Positions 5,367-5,812 of a stretch of DNA of 5,812 nt are shown piece after piece. A program made the position numbers and the translations under genes. The stretch spans positions 1 through 5,812 of the forward strand of contig DHWI01000001.1 of NCBI GenBank assembly GCA_002413095.1, written 5' to 3'. The stretch comes from Thermoleophilia bacterium UBA5186. Lineage in GTDB: Bacteria; Actinomycetota; Thermoleophilia; Gaiellales; Gaiellaceae. The notes under the pieces were generated by a model. It was not told the DNA's origin, searched no databases, and worked only from the letters and a program-made list of their open reading frames with translations. Every line of letters starts with the position of its first letter. The first letter of the stretch is position 1.

Positions 5367-5794
5367 CAGACGGTCGCCTCCTGGCGCGGGATCTCGCAGG
5401 AGCGGACCGCTTCGGTCAGCGCGTCGATCGCGGTCTTCGTCGGGCAGACCGTGCGAAGCCCGCGCTCGTTGTAGAACTCGGCGCGCGCGGGGTCGAGGAC
5501 ACGGATGACGACGCACTGGATGTCGAAGCGCTTCTGGGCCACCTGGCCGATCACGATGTTCGTGTTGTCGCCGTCGGTTGCGACGACGACGGCGTCGGTC
5601 TCCTCGATCCCCGCCTTGCGCAGAATCTCGGTGTCCATCCCGTGCCCGACGACGAAGCCGCCGGCCCAATGCTCTCCGAGCCGCTGGAGCGCCTCTTCCT
5701 TCTCGTCGATCGCGGTCACGTCCCACTCCTCGCGCGCGAGCTGGAGCGCGATCGACGAACCGACCCTGCCGCAGCCAACAACAATCGCCTTCAC
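5366..5794 (-). CDS. Short TrkA-family protein, RCK_N domain only
   Basis: A 142-residue Rossmann-fold NAD-binding protein. GCGRVG (7-12) is the dinucleotide loop, D30 is the acidic residue at the end of beta-2, and DAVVVATDGDNTNIVIGQVA lies at about 67-86. It ends shortly after the RCK_N domain, so unlike its partner it has no RCK_C ligand-binding domain. Paired regulators of this kind (CeoB and CeoC in mycobacteria) occur next to potassium permeases, but CeoB is about 225 residues with its own C-domain. The GTG at 5794-5792 is the first start after an in-frame TAA four codons upstream; the Shine-Dalgarno is weak. The last base of its stop is the first base of the next gene's ATG. It probably forms a hetero-oligomer with the 220-residue protein; this is an inference. 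A frameshift that removed the C-domain seems unlikely because the next gene starts exactly at the stop with its own ribosome site. Confidence 0.92.
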   Translation of the reverse strand: MKAIVVGCGRVGSSIALQLAREEWDVTAIDEKEEALQRLGEHWAGGFVVGHGMDTEILRKAGIEETDAVVVATDGDNTNIVIGQVAQKRFDIQCVVIRVLDPARAEFYNERGLRTVCPTKTAIDALTEAVRSCEIPRQEATV

Positions 5795-5812
5795 TGACTC
5801 AGATTAGCTCGC

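Noticed and set aside
3801..5474. 557-codon plus-strand open frame
   Set aside because: It is antisense to the dehydrogenase and both TrkA genes, which have clear motifs, coupled starts and stops. The product is low-complexity, rich in Arg, Asp, Leu and Val, typical of the antisense of GC-rich genes.
4704..5726. Longer 340-residue version of the TrkA protein
   Set aside because: The added residues are an Arg/Asp-rich shadow of the short TrkA gene; ATG at 5366 has AGGAGG upstream and starts the Rossmann fold directly.

Overview
The window is GC-rich, densely packed bacterial DNA with many GTG and TTG starts, 1- to 10-nt gene overlaps and strong codon-position GC bias. With the gene families present this suggests a high-GC actinobacterial lineage; the mix (secreted DUF4430 proteins beside ECF genes, a CeoB/CeoC-like TrkA pair, a PQQ-type sugar dehydrogenase) would fit Thermoleophilia, but the lineage is an inference.

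Left block, minus strand, positions 2970 down to 1: a cobalamin riboswitch (2827-2970) with a Shine-Dalgarno-sequestering hairpin precedes a tightly coupled operon. In order of transcription it encodes a secreted DUF4430 protein (TTG start at 2792), a DUF4430 lipoprotein, the ECF transporter membrane subunit EcfT, and an ECF ATPase that runs off the left edge just as a second ATPase domain begins. DUF4430 is related to the C-terminal cobalamin-contacting domain of animal transcobalamin and intrinsic factor. The block therefore reads as a B12-regulated uptake system in which two exported DUF4430 proteins may capture a corrinoid for an ECF importer. The S component, which would define the substrate, is not in the window.

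Middle, plus strand, 3001-3575: a small VanZ-family membrane protein and an overlapping 75-residue predicted coiled-coil protein. Only 30 nt separate the VanZ start from the riboswitch, so the divergent promoters must be very close or overlapping. A perfect 8-bp-arm palindrome (3579-3595) lies in the 39-nt convergent gap that follows.

Right block, minus strand, 5794 down to 3615: two TrkA-type NAD-binding potassium-channel regulators (one RCK_N only, one RCK_N plus RCK_C), coupled through a TGATG overlap, followed after 3 nt by an exported glucose/sorbosone dehydrogenase-family beta-propeller protein. Nearly all bases are assigned. No tRNA, rRNA, insertion sequence or CRISPR array was seen.
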